A stretch of DNA of 64,000 bases, taken from Vishniacozyma victoriae (Eukaryota; Basidiomycota; Tremellomycetes; Tremellales; Bulleribasidiaceae). This document shows positions 21,778-33,410 of the stretch, in pieces. The position numbers were made by a program, and so were the translations under genes. A model generated the notes under the pieces. The model ran no database searches. It had not been told where the DNA came from and worked only from the letters and a program-made list of their open reading frames with translations. The stretch is taken from NCBI GenBank assembly GCA_017654735.1, contig JADPYG010000001.1:434001-498000 (forward strand), written 5' to 3'. Every line of letters begins with the position of its first letter. Positions within the stretch are counted from its first letter, which is position 1.

Positions 21778-23266
21778 TTACTTTGGGGGAATCTCTGCTG
21801 GTGGCTCGGTCACCTCCTCTGTTCCGTCGTGTGCCGACCCGTAATCTGTGTGCTGGTAGACTGTGGATCTTCCGTCACTAGGAGCCTGACTCTGTCTTCT
21901 GTTCGCAGGGTCCTGCTCCTCGGGTGATCCACCACTTCCTCCTGCTTCGCCATAACCGTATGGCTGAGCACCGTAATTTCCGTATTGAGGCGACATCCTA
22001 TTCCTAGCTCGCTCCTGTGCTGCTTCGCGCTGTTTCATCTGAGCAGCAGTCATTGGAGGTGAAGTCGGTGCACCATGTCCACCGTCAGAAGTCGAGTAAT
22101 GCGAATAGTCGTTGTTGCTTTGAGCTTGATGTGCCCCATAGCCTGCTGCACCAACACCAGCTGCGCCAGCACCAAGGGCAGCAGCAACGCCGTATCCACC
22201 ATCCCCACCTCCGTACGCAGGGTATCCTCCTGCGCCTCCGGGAGCGTAATTCCGAGCGTCGGGCATTTGCATAGATGCCGGGTTGTTATATGGGTCGTAG
22301 GCGTAAGAGTTTGCTCCATGACCCGCGGAAGGATCGTATGGGAACGGATCGACATTCGTGGCGGCGGTGTTGCCTCCAACGTGACCGGCTGCTGCTCCTG
22401 ATCCCATATCGGGTACAGAGGGTGCGAGGAGGTCTAATGGATCATGGGTGGAGTGTCGAGGGTCGAACTGCATGTCAGCTGAGCCAATGTAATAAACCAA
22501 GTTGAGCTTACAGTCTTTTCGTCAAAGGCGTGCTGTTTGGACTTGCGTCGTTTGAGTAGGAACCAAACGAGGAGACCGATCAAAGCAGCGAGACCGAGTA
22601 CACCACCAACAACACCTCCAGCGATAGCTCCAGTGTCTTTTCATCAGCTTGATTTCTCGGTCATTTCGAAAGACTAGACTCACTGGACCCACTGCTCTTA
22701 CTACCTGATCCAGCTCCACCGGTCGTAATACTAGTAGCAGAAGACCGAGTAGTGGTAGAGCCTCCAACAGTGATGGTTTCTTCGACGAAACTAGTCGAAA
22801 CGCCAATGGAGGAAGTTGAAGACGCAGCCGCAGCGGATGACGAGGCAGCAGCGCTCGCACTCTCACTAGCGCTAATGCTGGCACTAAGACTAGCACTGAG
22901 ACTAGAGCTGGCGCTCAAAGACTCTGCAGCGCTTGAGCTTTCCGCGGCGGCTGCTGAGCTGGAGGCAGCGACGGATGAAGACTCTGCAGCGGAGGAGCTA
23001 GCGGCTGCTGATTCGGATACCGATGCCGAGGAGGATGCGGCGGCGTCAGAAGAGGATGCGACAGCGGAAGAGGATGCGGCGGCGGAAGAGGACGATTCGA
23101 CGGGAGCCGCGGAGGACGAAGAAGAGGCGACCGCAGCTGACGAAGAAGCTGCCACTGATGAGGATGCAGCGGCCGAGCTTGACGGTGCGACGGATTCGGA
23201 GGAAGCTATTGGTGCGGAAGAGGAAGGTACGGCAGAGGATGTTGGTCGGACAGATGAAGAAGACAT
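21778..23266 (-). CDS. Ser/Ala-rich single-pass membrane protein (wall-sensor-like)
   Basis: Three exons. The first codes about 190 residues made almost wholly of Ser, Ala, Val and a few Glu, a typical O-mannosylated extracellular stalk. The second codes one membrane helix (TGAIAGGVVGGVLGLAALIG and on) followed at once by the stop-transfer KRRK. The third codes a disordered cytosolic tail of about 225 residues rich in Gly, Tyr, Gln and Pro, ending EPPAEIPPK. The design resembles Wsc/Mid2-type cell-wall stress sensors, but no WSC or cysteine domain is present. There is also no ordinary signal peptide: the frame starts MSSSSVRPTSS after an untranslated leader. It may use the membrane helix itself for insertion, or a 5' exon may have been missed. 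Function is inferred from layout only. Confidence 0.65.
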
Positions 23267-24319
23267 ATCAGCGAGATTTTCTTGTTTATTGGTAGAAGCG
23301 AGTTGAGGGGACTATCGATACAGTAGGAGTCTGGTATAATAAAGATGGAAGGGGGACCAACAGCCAAGACTTTCACGGATGAAGTAATCTATTTTGGCAG
23401 TGCCTTCGACGATGTGGTAAAGGTGGAGCAGCGCCGGGATGGGGACGGTGTAAAGATGCGGACAAGCAACAAAGCAACGCGATGATGTTGCAAGAGTTAA
23501 GAAGCTGTGTGAACAAAACGTGGATCTCGGGTAACTCATGCCCAGGGACAGATAGAGGGGATGTAAGGGCGGATATGGGAGGTAAGAAAAAGGGTGGTCC
23601 AGGGTGCATCATTGCTAGTGAAGCGATACTACCCATTTGTTGGTGGTTAAAAATACGAAACACGGGGTAATTTGGACACTAGAACAGAAGGGGGACTCAC
23701 ACATTCTTGCTGACTTATCCTACGCAGTTGAGGGTTGCTTTTGTCGTAGTCTAAATGCTATAGGTTGTGGTGATAGATAGTCGATAAGTGGATGGAGGTA
23801 TTTGAAGGAGGTGTAAGGATGATGTTTGGGTGTTTCGCCAATCTCAGGGTCAATTATTCAAAACTCGGAGGAATTATGTAACTTTTTTAATTGATGGGCT
23901 GTGCTCTCCTTCACTCAGTGAGAATCGGCATGAAAAGATCTGCGAGGTCATGCATGCTCCACCTCATGCTTAATGCCGTGTCTCGGCGATAATTGTGCCC
24001 ATATGCTAGAAGCGGGACTGCCCCAACGTCTGATTGACAGCAGGACCGCAGAGAAGATCCCCCTGGCCGGAGGATTCGGCGATCCGCTCAAAGGTCGCGC
24101 AAGCCGGCGGCGATTGATGATGCTGATGACGAAGTCCGGATATACCTTGCGTATAGCGTTAGGTCAATTTGCGATGATGCAAGAGCAGTCCTGCCACCCT
24201 CAGAGGTTGGGGTGAAGTTGAAACGAGTATCATGAGTGCAATGCATGTATTGGTGTCATCTATGATGTATATTCATTTCTAAGCAGGCTTATGGTGGTGT
24301 GCTATCAGAGCGATGCCGG
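23267..24319. other. Long intergenic stretch, promoter of the Ser/Ala-rich gene
   Basis: About 1.05 kb between two leftward genes. It should carry the promoter and leader of the Ser/Ala-rich gene and the 3' end of the hydrolase gene. Only short chance frames are present. A T-rich and A-rich stretch lies near 23880. Confidence 0.5.
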
Positions 24320-25524
24320 CTAGTCCTTGACACTACGAACAAAATCGTCGATTAATCCTACCGTCTCCGCAGGTTTCTCAGCATGTACCCAATGTCCTGT
24401 ATCTAGCACTTCCAATCTCATGTTTGGGAAGAATCCCTTAGCAACAGGGATATTATGTTTATTCAAATACCTAGAATGTTCACCTTTCATAAACATCGTC
24501 GGTCCATCCCAAGATACACTCGAAGGAGCATATGGAAAATCTCCAATGTGGGGCATGGCGGTATGAAGAACTTGGAGGGGTATTCTGAATGTCAAGTGAC
24601 CTGAGGGGGTGGTTCGGGTATTTGTTAGGAGGAATTGACGGGTTGGGAGCATCTGCGTATTAGCTGAATTCACGACCTCAAGGATGGTGGACGTACAGGT
24701 TCGACTTTTTGGAGAATCTTGTCTGCTTCTGCCTTTGATTTTACTTGGGCATTCTCTACCTCCAACATAGATTCAGCGTAGGATGCGAACCTATCATCAG
24801 CTATTTGACTCTACTCAAGGCGATTAGAAGAGGACCTACTCTGGCGAGATCTTGCCGACAGCAGGGCTCATATCAACACTGACCAAACTCCGCAGTGGTG
24901 TCCTCAATTCCTGATTCAGCGCGTACGCCATGACTGCTTTTCCACCCCTTCTCATCAGCTCCCATTATTGGTCTCCTGTTGAACTCAAGAACCTACATGC
25001 TATGTCCAACGAGATTGACGCCTGAAGATAGGCCTCGCTGTTTCATGAATTCCGCTATGTCTAGTGCCATTGCAGTATAAGTGTGTGGCTCAGCATGGGG
25101 CGAATGACCGTGGTTCCGCAGATCCTATCATCAGTTTGATCCTCGAGCTCATCCAAGCATGAGGGAAGTAGAAAGCGACATACGAGGGTATATACCGGCA
25201 TCCCAAGTTTTTGAGCGAACATTTTCGCTAAAGACCTCCAATTCTGTTTGGAGCCGCTATCACTTAGCCTACTTCTGCCTCACGATACTTTGAAGTGGAC
25301 AGGACATACAAGAGCCCATGACAGATGACCAGACTCTGCCCTTTACTCTCCGTATTTGGTTTCGCTGGTTCAACCAGGTCGTAAGATAACTCGACGGGTT
25401 TTGCATCCCATGATTGTGACGCTGATACCGCGTATGATCTTGCGATATGTCTTAGGCCGAAGGGCGAGCGGGAAGAGCTCGCTCGACCTAGGACCAGGGT
25501 TTGGCGAAAGATGCTGGTGGACAT
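24320..25524 (-). CDS. Mitochondrial alpha/beta hydrolase (ABHD11/Imo32-like)
   Basis: Six exons give about 310 residues. The N-terminus (MSTSIFRQTLVLGRASSSRS, then RHIARSYAVSAS) is Arg/Ser-rich without acids, as in mitochondrial presequences. The hydrolase fold shows SLVICHGLFGSKQNW, the oxyanion-region DLRNHGHSP, the nucleophile elbow VGHSMGGK (made across an intron), the WDGPTMFMKGEHS strand and the catalytic His in LDTGHWVHAEKP. This pattern is that of ABHD11 and yeast Imo32, matrix hydrolases whose physiological substrate is not settled. The ATG at 25524 was preferred to an in-frame ATG at 25551 because it opens the presequence directly. The gene is divergent from the unknown gene at 25896. 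Confidence 0.8.
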
Positions 25525-25895
25525 GATTGATGATGTGTGTAAACAGGTCACTTTTGACGTTGACTTTTGTCTCGCTTACGAGAAAGTTGGGTTGTGTGGA
25601 GCACCGAGTCATTCATTTGTTACACCATTCATGACATTCAACTTCTCCCGTATGCATACAGCATTGTTGTTCGAAGCTGTTCGCCCGATGTCGGGCCCTG
25701 TCCAGTTCAATGAGCTCCCAGCTCGGAGGACAGAGACATGGAAAGAATCGCTGTGGTTGTAGGAATTACTCGGGATTAGTCCGGCTACGGGGACACCCGA
25801 ACGTCGATCACTTCGGACTGATGACTGCCTATGAACCAGTATAGGAGCAACTCCACTCCTCCAACTTTCCAAATTCCCCAAACAAATAATTCAAG
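25525..25895. other. Bidirectional promoter region
   Basis: These 370 bases separate the start codons of the ABHD11-like gene and the unknown rightward gene. No coding frame with splice partners and no clear element is seen. Confidence 0.5.
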
Positions 25896-27184
25896 ATGCC
25901 TCAACCACCATTAGACGTACAGAAATACCTGTCCAAACCCCTTCCACAGATTAGGGAGTCTTACCCACCTGGAACTGGTGGTACTGGTCCACGAGCAGAA
26001 TGGGAGGGTAGTTTGAAAGGCGTTCAGGTTATTGATGATTTGAACGAGAGGGTCACCAAGTGTATGTCTCCTGTCATTGGAGTATGACTGATAGCAGACT
26101 TTGAGGAGCATGTACCTAAAGAACCTATCCAACCTCATCCTCAGCACAAGTACCCTAAGATTGTACAGGTCATCTCGAAGCTGCCTTCGGTGATCAAATC
26201 TCCTTCGGACTTACAGACCTGTACGTCCATATATGACTTTTATTGAAATCACTGACATAAAGCCCTCTCCACTCTACCTTTGGCAGCTGTGTCATCCGTC
26301 TTGACTGCCTTGGACGCGGATAAGGAGGATGCTCAAGTCGGTCCAGGTGGAGCGAAAGCCCTAGATGCTGCCGGCTACGAGAGTGTGAGTTGTCTCTCCT
26401 TGATATAGGAGGAGCTGATAGTAGGACGGAGGAGAAGAGCTAGAAGTCCAGGCTGCAGATGATGTTGCAGGATGGGATTGGAAGTTTAGTAAATCCCCCT
26501 TAGGTGAGTTCATCCACTCTGAGATGATTCTTAGCTCATACTGCCAGGATCAGGAGAATTCCTACTAGTCAAACAGGGTACTGAGGACGTCAAGATGGTA
26601 GTCAGGACCATCAACTCTTCCGCCTTCACTCAAGCCGATTGGGATGAATATGTAGTAACCGTACGTCCACTCTTCCCTGCTCATGTGTAATGATACTGAC
26701 GAGAAGGGACCATACAACTATAACACTAAATCCAAAGCTTCATGGTACTGGTCCCGATCTTGGGGAGCTTGCGAGCGATTAGGATGTAAATACTACGTTT
26801 TGACGGATTACCAGCGATGGGTGTTTGGAACATTCGACGAAAACAAGTCTCACGGATACGTATCGAAGATCAAGGCCTTTAGCGATGAAGAACCAAGTGT
26901 TGGGCAGGCATTACTCTACTGGGCAGAGTATGACCCTTTTCGCATTCCTGAATTAGACTTTGGCTGATGGTAGATCTGCTATTGGAGACAAGAAAGGATT
27001 CAGCGCTACCAAGAAGGATGTTTCTGGAATGGAAGCTTTGTTCCCAGATAATCCAGCTAGACGAAACGCATCCAAGAAGGGAGGAGAGAGTAAATCTGGC
27101 GTGAAGAAGGCTAATGAGAGTGATGTAAGTTCTTTATGACAATAAAGCTGACGATAGATTGAAGAGTCTGATGTGGAGAACTAG
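25896..27184 (+). CDS. Conserved fungal protein of unknown function
   Basis: No known function is recognised. Nine exons or so join into a soluble, charged protein of about 300 residues starting MPQPPLDVQKYLSKPLPQIR. Blocks include HKYPKIVQVISKLPSVIKSP, a Leu/Ala helix (STLPLAAVSSVLTALDAD), DVAGWDWKFSKSPLGSGEFL, and the strongly conserved-looking core WGACERLGCKYYVLTDYQRW followed by VFGTFDENKSHGYVSKI. The tail is Lys/Ser/Glu-rich (KKGGESKSGVKKANESD) and ends on a tiny last exon (IEESDVEN). The central Trp/Tyr-rich block is, from memory, shared with many short basidiomycete proteins of unknown role. The stop lies only 48 bases from the stop of the convergent pseudouridine gene. Confidence 0.65.
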
Positions 27185-27232
27185 AGTATCGTATGCAATG
27201 CAATATGACTTAACGTTTGTGTTTCTGTACAG

Positions 27233-29782
27233 CTACCCCACTGCTCTGTGGGACATCATTGTCTTTTTAACCCGCTCCAATGACCTCCTGACCCATATCT
27301 CCTCCTTCTCACCGCTGAGTAGACCAGCAACAAGACCGCCGACCAACGTATCACCAGCTCCTGTCGTACTTACCACTTCATCCTCCTTTATCTGAAGTGG
27401 GGGAAAGTGCTTGACTCTCAGTACCCGTCCATCAGGGAGCGGATGCCTTAAATCTCCACTACCCCCTTCGGTAGAGGTTAAGTGGATTCTGATAACTCCC
27501 AAACTCCCACATTTGATCCACAGATCCTGAACGAAGGGGAGTAATCCAATCGCTTTCTGGATCACTCCCTGTTCGGCGATCCAACCCCTATCTTTTCGTG
27601 TCCATGCTTCCAGTTTCGCTCGGAAATCAGCTAGGAGATTATAAGAGTTTATACGATCCCATGATTCCGCTTGAATTTCGTCTGATAAGGTGGGGAGGAG
27701 GGAATGTAGTAGATCGAGTTCGAGGAGGTTTGGCGACAAGTGTGTAATGGGGCGAGATGGGTCAAGAGCGGTAAGTAGTCGGGGGAGCTTTGGCGTGGAT
27801 GTGGGATCACAAAATGCTGCATGTGTCAGTATGCTCGGAACTGATGAGATAGGGGACGTACTGGGTATACCGAGTTCTGTACTTGTCTTGATCAAAGTGG
27901 TGATGGAAGCTGGTAAGATATTGCAGTCGAAAACCACCATCTTTGGTTGACCACTCCGAATCGCTTGTTCTACCTGTTACATCAGCTTCGTCCATTTCAG
28001 TGATGAGCGAACGCACAAGATCAGGAGTCAGACCCTCAATGATACCCATATCAGCAACTCCGTCATTCAAATCTCCTTCCATCCCGAGACTCAGAGTACA
28101 CCCAGCCGTCCGACCGCTCATCTCTACAAGACCATCAACCCGCATTCCCGAAGACTCCATTTCCAACTTCAACACCTTCCCGAATCCATCGACACCTTCT
28201 GTTGACGTTCCTATCATGGATACTAGCTGTACTGAACCTGGTGGTAGGAGGTTCTGGGTTGCTTCTGCTATATTCCGCCCGACCCCTCCTGGTGTCAATA
28301 ATATAGATCCGGGCGTCGTTGTCCTTGGTTGAAGGGGAATGGAGGGGCGGGTAGTAATATCGATAGCTGCCGATCCGAATACTTGGACCATCGGAGGAGT
28401 GTATCCTAGCTCGGTTGATTGGGTCTTTGTATCGCTCGCTTGAGATGGAGAAGGTGACTTAGATGCCAGACTCGTCCCTGGGTAATAGTTCGAAGAGGAT
28501 GCATGCGCACTGGTAGACTGTCTGAGTTTCGCCATGGCCATAGCTACTTCCGCACCGACCCTCGCGTTATTCTCTATCAACTTGATATCTACTCGTCAGC
28601 TCCAAGTCAGTCTGGGTAGATGCAGATCAAAGACGTACTGAGGTCTAAAGCAGAGCCACCGGTCAATTCTCCAACTCGCTTCAATAACCACGGAGTAACC
28701 TCTTTACCCCTCTTATCGATCCCTTGTTCCCTGCTCTCCTTGACGGCTTGTTCGACTGCTTCCTGTACCTTGTCACCGGTGCTCGAGGGTGGTGGGGGAA
28801 CGGCCAAGAGTGTGGCCAAGGGGTTGGGGAGGTTTAGACCGGTATCTATCATCAGCCCCGATGTGAGTCAGACATACGTATCAATTTAGCAGCGGCAGCT
28901 GGGTCATCTACTCTCCATGGAGCCTTGTTGTCAGCCTTGGGTTTATCTACGAGGTGGTCGACTGACCATAGTGCCCGAGGATGGGGTGTAGAATGCCGGG
29001 AATTCCTTCTGACGGTATGCAGCCACGCAGACTCCTTGAGTTTCTAGTACTTCCAATGTCCTAGGGATATCAAGGATACTTTTCGCTCCTGCACAAATGA
29101 CTCCCATGGCCGTTCTCCCCAGTTCGATCAAATCAGCCGAAACGTCCATACCTAGTTGTCAGTCTCCTTATCCTCGTGAATAGTATCAGGGGTGGACGTA
29201 CTAGACTCGGCACCTCGATGAACACCACCAATCCCTCCTGTTACAAATAATGGGATCCCAACGCTCTGGGCAATGTACATAGTCCCAGCCACCGTGGTCC
29301 CGCCATTTCCATCCAAGCTCAATACAGGCGCTAGATCCCTCCTTGATACTTTGACACTCTTGAATGAAGTGTCCGAGATGGAAGCTAGTACAGAGTCGGA
29401 GAGACCGATATGTATCTTTCCGGATATCAAAGCTATGGTAGCTGGGGTGATTGATTTGGAACGGAGAATCGATTCGACTGATTGGGCAGTTTCGTAATTC
29501 TTTGGATGGGGCATTCCTGTCATCAGTACCTGACAACGAGAAGGGGAACGTACCATGAGTGATGATAGCTGATTCTAGAGCTACGATAGGCTCGCCGCTA
29601 TGTAAAGCATGTTCCACCTCCTCAGAGAAGACTAGGCGGTCGTTCTATTGTCAGCACGGAAGGCAGGGGTGACATACCCATTTCTGCTTGATTGCAGAGA
29701 GGGACGAAGCGGTATATGCTCGCCCATTTCTCACGAGACTAGATCTTGCGGAACCTAAAGGCCTACTACAGCTCCTGAGCAT
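27233..29782 (-). CDS. Bifunctional pseudouridine-5'-phosphate glycosidase / PfkB-type pseudouridine kinase
   Basis: One gene carries both steps of pseudouridine breakdown: a kinase makes pseudouridine 5'-phosphate, and a C-glycosidase splits it to uracil and ribose 5-phosphate. The N-terminal half is PsuG/indigoidine-synthase-A-like: [49 protein letters not shown] and [19 protein letters not shown]. The C-terminal half is PfkB/ribokinase-like: [24 protein letters not shown], and the ATP/catalytic motif [12 protein letters not shown] with the base Asp. About eight introns were placed. The first exon ([20 protein letters not shown]) looks like a mitochondrial presequence. Fused versions are known in several eukaryotes. 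The gene is divergent from FAP7, 190 bases apart. Confidence 0.85.
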
Positions 29783-29972
29783 CTCGTACCTATTGAGAAT
29801 GTCGAGATTGGATGTAAGAGTCAACAGTACGAATACATAGATAGTCTAGCTTATCGGCTCGAGTGAGTTGTTGTTACCTAATGGTGCCCCACTCTTACAC
29901 CCTGAATTCGAGATTTTTGGATGCTTGAGTATGAATACCTCTTGCTTGAATGATATCACTACTATAAACAAC

Positions 29973-30731
29973 ATGACAACGCACCATCCACGTCAACATC
30001 CCATCATTCTGATCACTGGTAAGCTTATATCGATGTGTGATGTCGTTCAGAGCTAAGTAACAGGGACTCCAGGAACAGGAAAGACCCTTCATTCAACCCT
30101 CTTGACCCAGAATGCTCAAGACACGCCATCTCCCCTCGAGCATCTCAATGTTGGAGATCTGGTCAAAAGCCATGGATTCCATGAAGGATGGGACAAAGAG
30201 TGGGAAAGCTGGACGATTGATGAGGATAAATTATTAGATTATATGGAGGAGGTTGTTAATCCTGAAGATGCGGCTGCTCCTCATGGTCAGTCTAGTGAAA
30301 CGGCGAAGTAGGTGGACAAGAGATAGAACTGATCGATAGGATTCGTGATTGATCATCATGATCCGTCGTTGTTTCCAGAGAGGTGGATCGATTTGGTCGT
30401 TGTGCTAAGATGCGACAATGGGGTTTTGCATTCAAGATTAACAGAGCGGTAAGTCTCACTCCTCACCAATCCCAATTCCCTTCCACCCGAACTCGAACCA
30501 TAGAAGCTGACGAGCAGTAATTACCCTCCCGCCAAGCTGGAGGAGAATATGACAGCCGAAATCATGCAGACCTGCCTTACTGAATCGCGCGAATCATACG
30601 CAGAGGAAATCATAGTTGAGCTTCAAAGTGATGGAGAAGGAGATGCAGAGGTCGAGGAGAACGTAAGGAGGATAGCCGAGTGGTGTGAGAAATGGAGACA
30701 GGATCGATTAGCTGGGAACCATGACGAGTAG
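29973..30731 (+). CDS. FAP7: Fap7/adenylate kinase isoenzyme 6
   Basis: A small P-loop ATPase/adenylate kinase needed for cytoplasmic 18S rRNA maturation in yeast, where it works with Rps14. Four exons give about 185 residues. The P-loop TGTPGTGKT is completed across the first intron. LNVGDLVKSHGFHEGWDKEW and GGFVIDHHDPSLFPERWIDL are the NMP-binding and Walker-B-like blocks of the AK6 group, and VVLRCDNGVLHSRLTERNYP is the LID region. The tail (VEENVRRIAEWCEKWRQDR) is helical. The length fits the family (about 170-200 residues). The start ATG opens MTTHHPRQHPIILITG, placing the P-loop near residue 15 as expected. Confidence 0.9.
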
Positions 30732-30961
30732 TCGGCCAGCAGGCTCATCACACTGATACAGCGATGGGAGTGGAAGTAGGCAGATCATTCGGATAGGATG
30801 CTTGTACTATATACTACACAGCTCGGGAACTGGGGTGACCTTGATAAAATGCATTAAACGTAATCACCTCCCTGGAACGACTATATACAGAAATCTAAAC
30901 AGATCTATCCGTAGACCCTATTTCATCAGCTCGTCTCATCGTTAGGATTGGGGATGCAAGC

Positions 30962-31535
30962 TTACAATCGGAAGACGTCATTCTGAACAAAGTATCCCTG
31001 TCCCTCTGGAACGAGCTGTCACGTCAGTCTCGAGCTATTTGTTATACAACTAGTAAACTTACGTGGAACATCTGCGAGTACTGCAATACATTCTGTCCGT
31101 CATCCACCAATAGCTGACCAGTCACTAGGACCATGATAGCGGCGATGGTAGAGCTAGCAGGCTGAGCATCGAGGGTAAGGACCTTGTGAACGACTTTAGC
31201 GAATGGCAGTCCCTATTCATCAGCATCCACCATTCTTCTCCACTCCTATTGATAAGGCGGCATGACATACCTGGAGCTTCTCCATGATAGCAGCTGTTCC
31301 CTGCATAGGTGTGTTTTCCCATGTCAACATTGATGAGTCCCTCTATCTTATCAGCTCAGCTTGAGTTCATGCAGGTCGGGTAGTCGTACGTAGACACCAG
31401 CGAGCTGGGCACGGTCACCATCGAAAGTGTTGTAGTAGAAGTCTAAGGTCAGCTCTTTCCTCCGTAGTCATGAGGGGAATGACTGAGCTGTGACATACCG
31501 GTGAACTGCTTTGCGATAGCGTTAAAGTCTGCCAT
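30962..31535 (-). CDS. NTF2: Nuclear transport factor 2
   Basis: Five exons give about 121 residues, the full length of NTF2. The sequence opens MADFNAIAKQFTDFYYNTFD and shows the cone-fold blocks AQLAGVYRDSSMLTWE, AAIMEKLQGLPFAKVVHKV, VLVTGQLLVDDG and QMFHLVPEGQGYFVQNDVFR, ending RL. NTF2 is a homodimer that carries Ran-GDP into the nucleus through FxFG nucleoporins; the acidic and aromatic residues of the binding cleft are in the visible blocks. The gene lies tail-to-tail with FAP7 (230 bases) and head-to-head with the surface-protein gene (314 bases). Confidence 0.93.
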
Positions 31536-31849
31536 TTTGATTGTTCTAGTCTAGCGTTATCTGATGAGATTACAGTAACTTTGGTCCACAGTCGGAACAC
31601 TTGCTCGCCTCTCCCACATCTTCTGACCGCGCCTATTCCGACAGACACAGAACGCAGGCCTATCAAGCTGACAGCCTGGACCCGGATAAACCGGGTAAAT
31701 ATCACCTTAACGCGTCCCCCTTCCCCTTGGCGATTCGCAGCACAGCAAGACAAAGCTATTCTCGTTCTCCTGTCACACTTTTCATCTTTTACACGTAAAC
31801 ACCTCACAGAGTCATCCTCGACCACTAAACATCAAAAGGAATCGACAAA
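31536..31849. other. Bidirectional promoter region
   Basis: These 314 bases lie between the NTF2 and surface-protein start codons. The right half is C/T-rich and then C/A-rich, a leader pattern. No gene is seen, though chance frames of 60-150 codons cross it. Confidence 0.5.
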
Positions 31850-33410
31850 ATGTTCACACTCCCTAGTAAAAAGACTATCCTCGCCGCACTCCCTTTCATC
31901 GCCAGTGCAGGCGCTGTTCCATGTGTCCAATTCGATGCTGATTGGAGTTTGTATGCTTTTGGAGGGAGTGAGGATGTCAAGCTTGGTGGAAGTGGTTCTT
32001 GGGGATGTACGCTCGTTTTCATCTGTAAAGTGATTCAAGCTGATTTGCAGCACCCAGTCCTCAGACTTTGACAACCTCTGGTCGACCGTGAGTCCGAGCT
32101 TTCATCGAATCGGCGCTGGCGACTGCGCTGACGGTTAGACCATGGTCAGGTAACTCCACCCAATGTTTCCTATCTCAATTCAACAATGCCATGTATGTGC
32201 TAGGAGCCAATTCTAGCGATCTAAGCGTAAGCCGTCACCCTTTGCCCTCGCACGGCCATTGACTTCTGTATTGACATTCCAGAAAGTCTACGTCTACGAT
32301 TTCGCAGGCGATGCATGGTCTACCCAATCTACTACCTCCCCTCCTGCCAACTATGGTTCCCGATCCGGCTCGGTCCTTGACCACGACACCAATGTCATCT
32401 TTACGCTACCTACTGGTGGAGGAGGGATGTACCAGCTCGATATGAGTAGCGTTACCAAGTCTGCTAGTGGTAGTGGATTAGCTTGGGAGGCTGTCAACAA
32501 CCCTTCTTTCGATGCTAGTAACTACCAGACTACTATGGCTCAGGCCAGTAACCACATCAGTGAGTCTTTTCTTTGTGAGAGGTCAAGAGCTGATAGTAGA
32601 CTTCTTTGGTGTACCCGGCACAGCTGCTGGATCGGCTGATGTCTTTGTCATTCATTGTATGTCACCTCTGCCAGTCGGGGACGCGAGCTGATAACAGACG
32701 CCTACTTCCAACCCGAAGCTCAGGCTTACCCTACCGTCGGCGGTGGATCTGCTTTCCCTGATTCGACCGGTCAGGCCGTCAGCGTCCCCGACGCTCAAAA
32801 CAACGTACGTCCACTCTATTCACCCTTGGACAGGAATTGAACAGGAATTGACGCCCAGGCCGGTACCCAGATGATCTTTATCCCCGACGACTTTTCCAAC
32901 ACCTACCTCGTATCTCACTGGACCAACCCAGGGGACTACTCTTCCACCTCTGGCGCACCATTCGCAACCGATCTCATCAACTCTACCCAAATCCTACCCG
33001 CTCCATCCGACAAAGATACCCAAGCCGCCTACGCTGCTTCACCTTCTGATGTGGTACAAATCGCGTCCAACGGTGATATCTACTACATTGCTGGTGGTAT
33101 CGCCAACTATCAAGTCGCATCTGGAGCAAGCTGGACAAAGATGGGATACTCGCTCACTGGACTCGGAGGTGGTGCTTCCTCGTCTGGTTCGAGCTCTAGT
33201 ATGAGTGGGTCAGCTAGCGCTACTGGATCTGGAAGTTCTTCTGCGAGTAGTACCGGTTCAGGATCTGGTTCGGCCGCCAGCAGTGCGTCCTCCGGAGCTG
33301 CTTCCGCTACCCAAGCAGCAAATGCCGCGTCGAGCATGACTGGCATGCGTCTGGATATCGCCGGTACCGTCATGGGTCTGGTTACTCTTGGTATGCTTCT
33401 TGTTGTCTAG
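31850..33410 (+). CDS. Putative GPI-anchored cell-surface protein
   Basis: About seven exons give roughly 400 residues. A clear signal peptide (KKTILAALPFIASAGAVPC) leads into an extracellular domain with kelch-like aromatic/Gly blocks: LYAFGGSEDVKLG, QFNNAMYVLGANSSDLSKVY, DFAGDAWSTQSTTSPPANYG, and YGSRSGSVLDHDTNVIFTLP. Further blocks are MIFIPDDFSNTYLVSHW and VQIASNGDIYYIAGG. A Ser/Gly/Ala-rich stalk of about 70 residues follows, then a terminal hydrophobic helix (GTVMGLVTLGMLLVV) with no charged tail, which is the signal for GPI attachment. The repeat unit with a Gly pair near a strand suggests a beta-propeller, but the number of blades was not established. No enzyme motif is seen, so a structural or adhesive wall role is only a guess. 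Confidence 0.7.

Noticed and set aside
22752..23306. Rightward open frame of 184 codons, Ala/Glu/Asp-rich
   Set aside because: It is the mirror of the Ser/Ala codon runs on the other strand, where the frame has a membrane helix and splice partners.
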